64,000 nt of DNA from an uncultured Rhodospirillales bacterium (GTDB taxonomy: Bacteria > Pseudomonadota > Alphaproteobacteria > Azospirillales > Azospirillaceae). Shown here piece by piece: positions 63,764 to 64,000 of this stretch. Position 1 is the stretch's first letter. Every line of letters starts with the position of its first letter. The stretch covers positions 62,001 through 126,000 of the forward strand of contig CAIYNU010000017.1 of the NCBI GenBank assembly GCA_903927615.1, in the 5' to 3' direction. The translations under genes were made by a program, and so were the position numbers. The notes under the pieces were generated by a model, which was not told the origin of the DNA, made no database searches, and worked only from the letters and a program-made list of their open reading frames with translations.

Positions 63764-64000
63764 ATGGAGTGGCTTACGGCTCTTGCGCTCGTTGCGATCG
63801 TTACCGGGATCACCATCACCGTGGTGGTGCTGTTGGCGGTTCGCACGTTGCGGCGGAGCCTGGACGATGGGACGCTGCGCCAGGCGCACCAGATCAAAAG
63901 ACTGGTGGAGACCGTGACGCTGTTGAATCAGCAACAGCAGAACGCCCAGGTCAAAATCCAGAGTCTGATCGAAGCCAATCGGCGGTTGGGCGAAGAAGTA
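63764..64000 (+). CDS. membrane-anchored coiled-coil protein, 3' end outside window
   Basis: The visible 79 residues are an N-terminal TM helix (about 5-24, ALVAIVTGITITVVVLLAV) followed by a coiled coil with Gln/Leu heptads (QIKRLVETVTLLNQQQQN). This start is typical of RmuC-like or other membrane-tethered coiled-coil proteins, but the diagnostic part is beyond the window. No strong ribosome site is seen (the ATG follows GCCGGTC). Confidence 0.6.
   Translation, partial: MEWLTALALVAIVTGITITVVVLLAVRTLRRSLDDGTLRQAHQIKRLVETVTLLNQQQQNAQVKIQSLIEANRRLGEEV

Overview
This is high-GC alphaproteobacterial chromosomal DNA. The best inference is a Rhodospirillales (spirillum-like) bacterium. The support is an MCP-rich chemotaxis operon with a CZB zinc protein, two bacteriohemerythrins, the sfsA-map-radC order, a LdtR-type MarR regulator, NADP malic enzyme fused to a phosphotransacetylase domain, and LpxK/WaaA lipid A genes. 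I cannot name a species from the sequence alone.

Layout. 1-7.8 kb: a plus-strand chemotaxis operon (two multi-HAMP chemoreceptors, cheW, cheR, a wHTH-like plus CZB protein, cheB, cheD) with overlapping stops and starts; no cheA or cheY is in the window. 7.8-13 kb: PBP1A-type penicillin-binding protein, a degenerate Uma2-like protein, a hemerythrin, a DUF2076 protein and a PspF-like sigma-54 activator. 13-19 kb: an anion/amino-acid transport patch (SulP, APC permease, orphan sulfate-binding protein) littered with gene remnants (IS110 transposase, a second sulP, metK). 19-27.5 kb: the most unusual region, a putative metal-handling locus. It holds an intact P1B-type ATPase without CxxC domains, a full-length paralogue that has lost the catalytic signature motifs I could check, an ExoD-domain membrane protein with an extra C-terminal domain, two small accessory proteins and a short CDF-type transporter. 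27.5-29.7 kb: a gene graveyard (3-hydroxybutyrate dehydrogenase-like SDR, an unidentified 3' end, a frameshifted PLP trans-sulfuration enzyme) around an intact enoyl-CoA hydratase. 29.7-33.1 kb: a secreted papain-like protease with a duplicated C-terminal module, an Rpn-type nuclease and a two-receiver response regulator. 33-42.3 kb: a cysteinyl-tRNA synthetase-like protein lacking HIGH and KMSKS, gltX, fatty-acid and regulatory genes, and two unrecognised, translationally coupled proteins leading into a glycosyltransferase. 42.4-47.6 kb: LPS/lipid A operon. 47.8-64 kb: mostly housekeeping genes (pmbA, radC, map, sfsA, arfB, cbiB, rpmJ, gcdH, maeB, tRNA-Leu, a pyrC-like gene, plsY).

How it works together. 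The chemotaxis genes form a complete receptor methylation, demethylation and deamidation module, and both receptors end in a possible CheR/CheB docking pentapeptide. The lipid A genes run from a LpxH-like phosphoesterase to an LpxL-type acyltransferase in one direction. The metal locus pairs an active and an apparently dead P-type ATPase beside small accessory proteins. This invites comparison with ferrosome (fez) loci, which are built around a P1B-6 ATPase, but that comparison is inference and untested here. Tandem duplications of 12-24 bp at gene ends and many short pseudogenes indicate an actively rearranging accessory genome.
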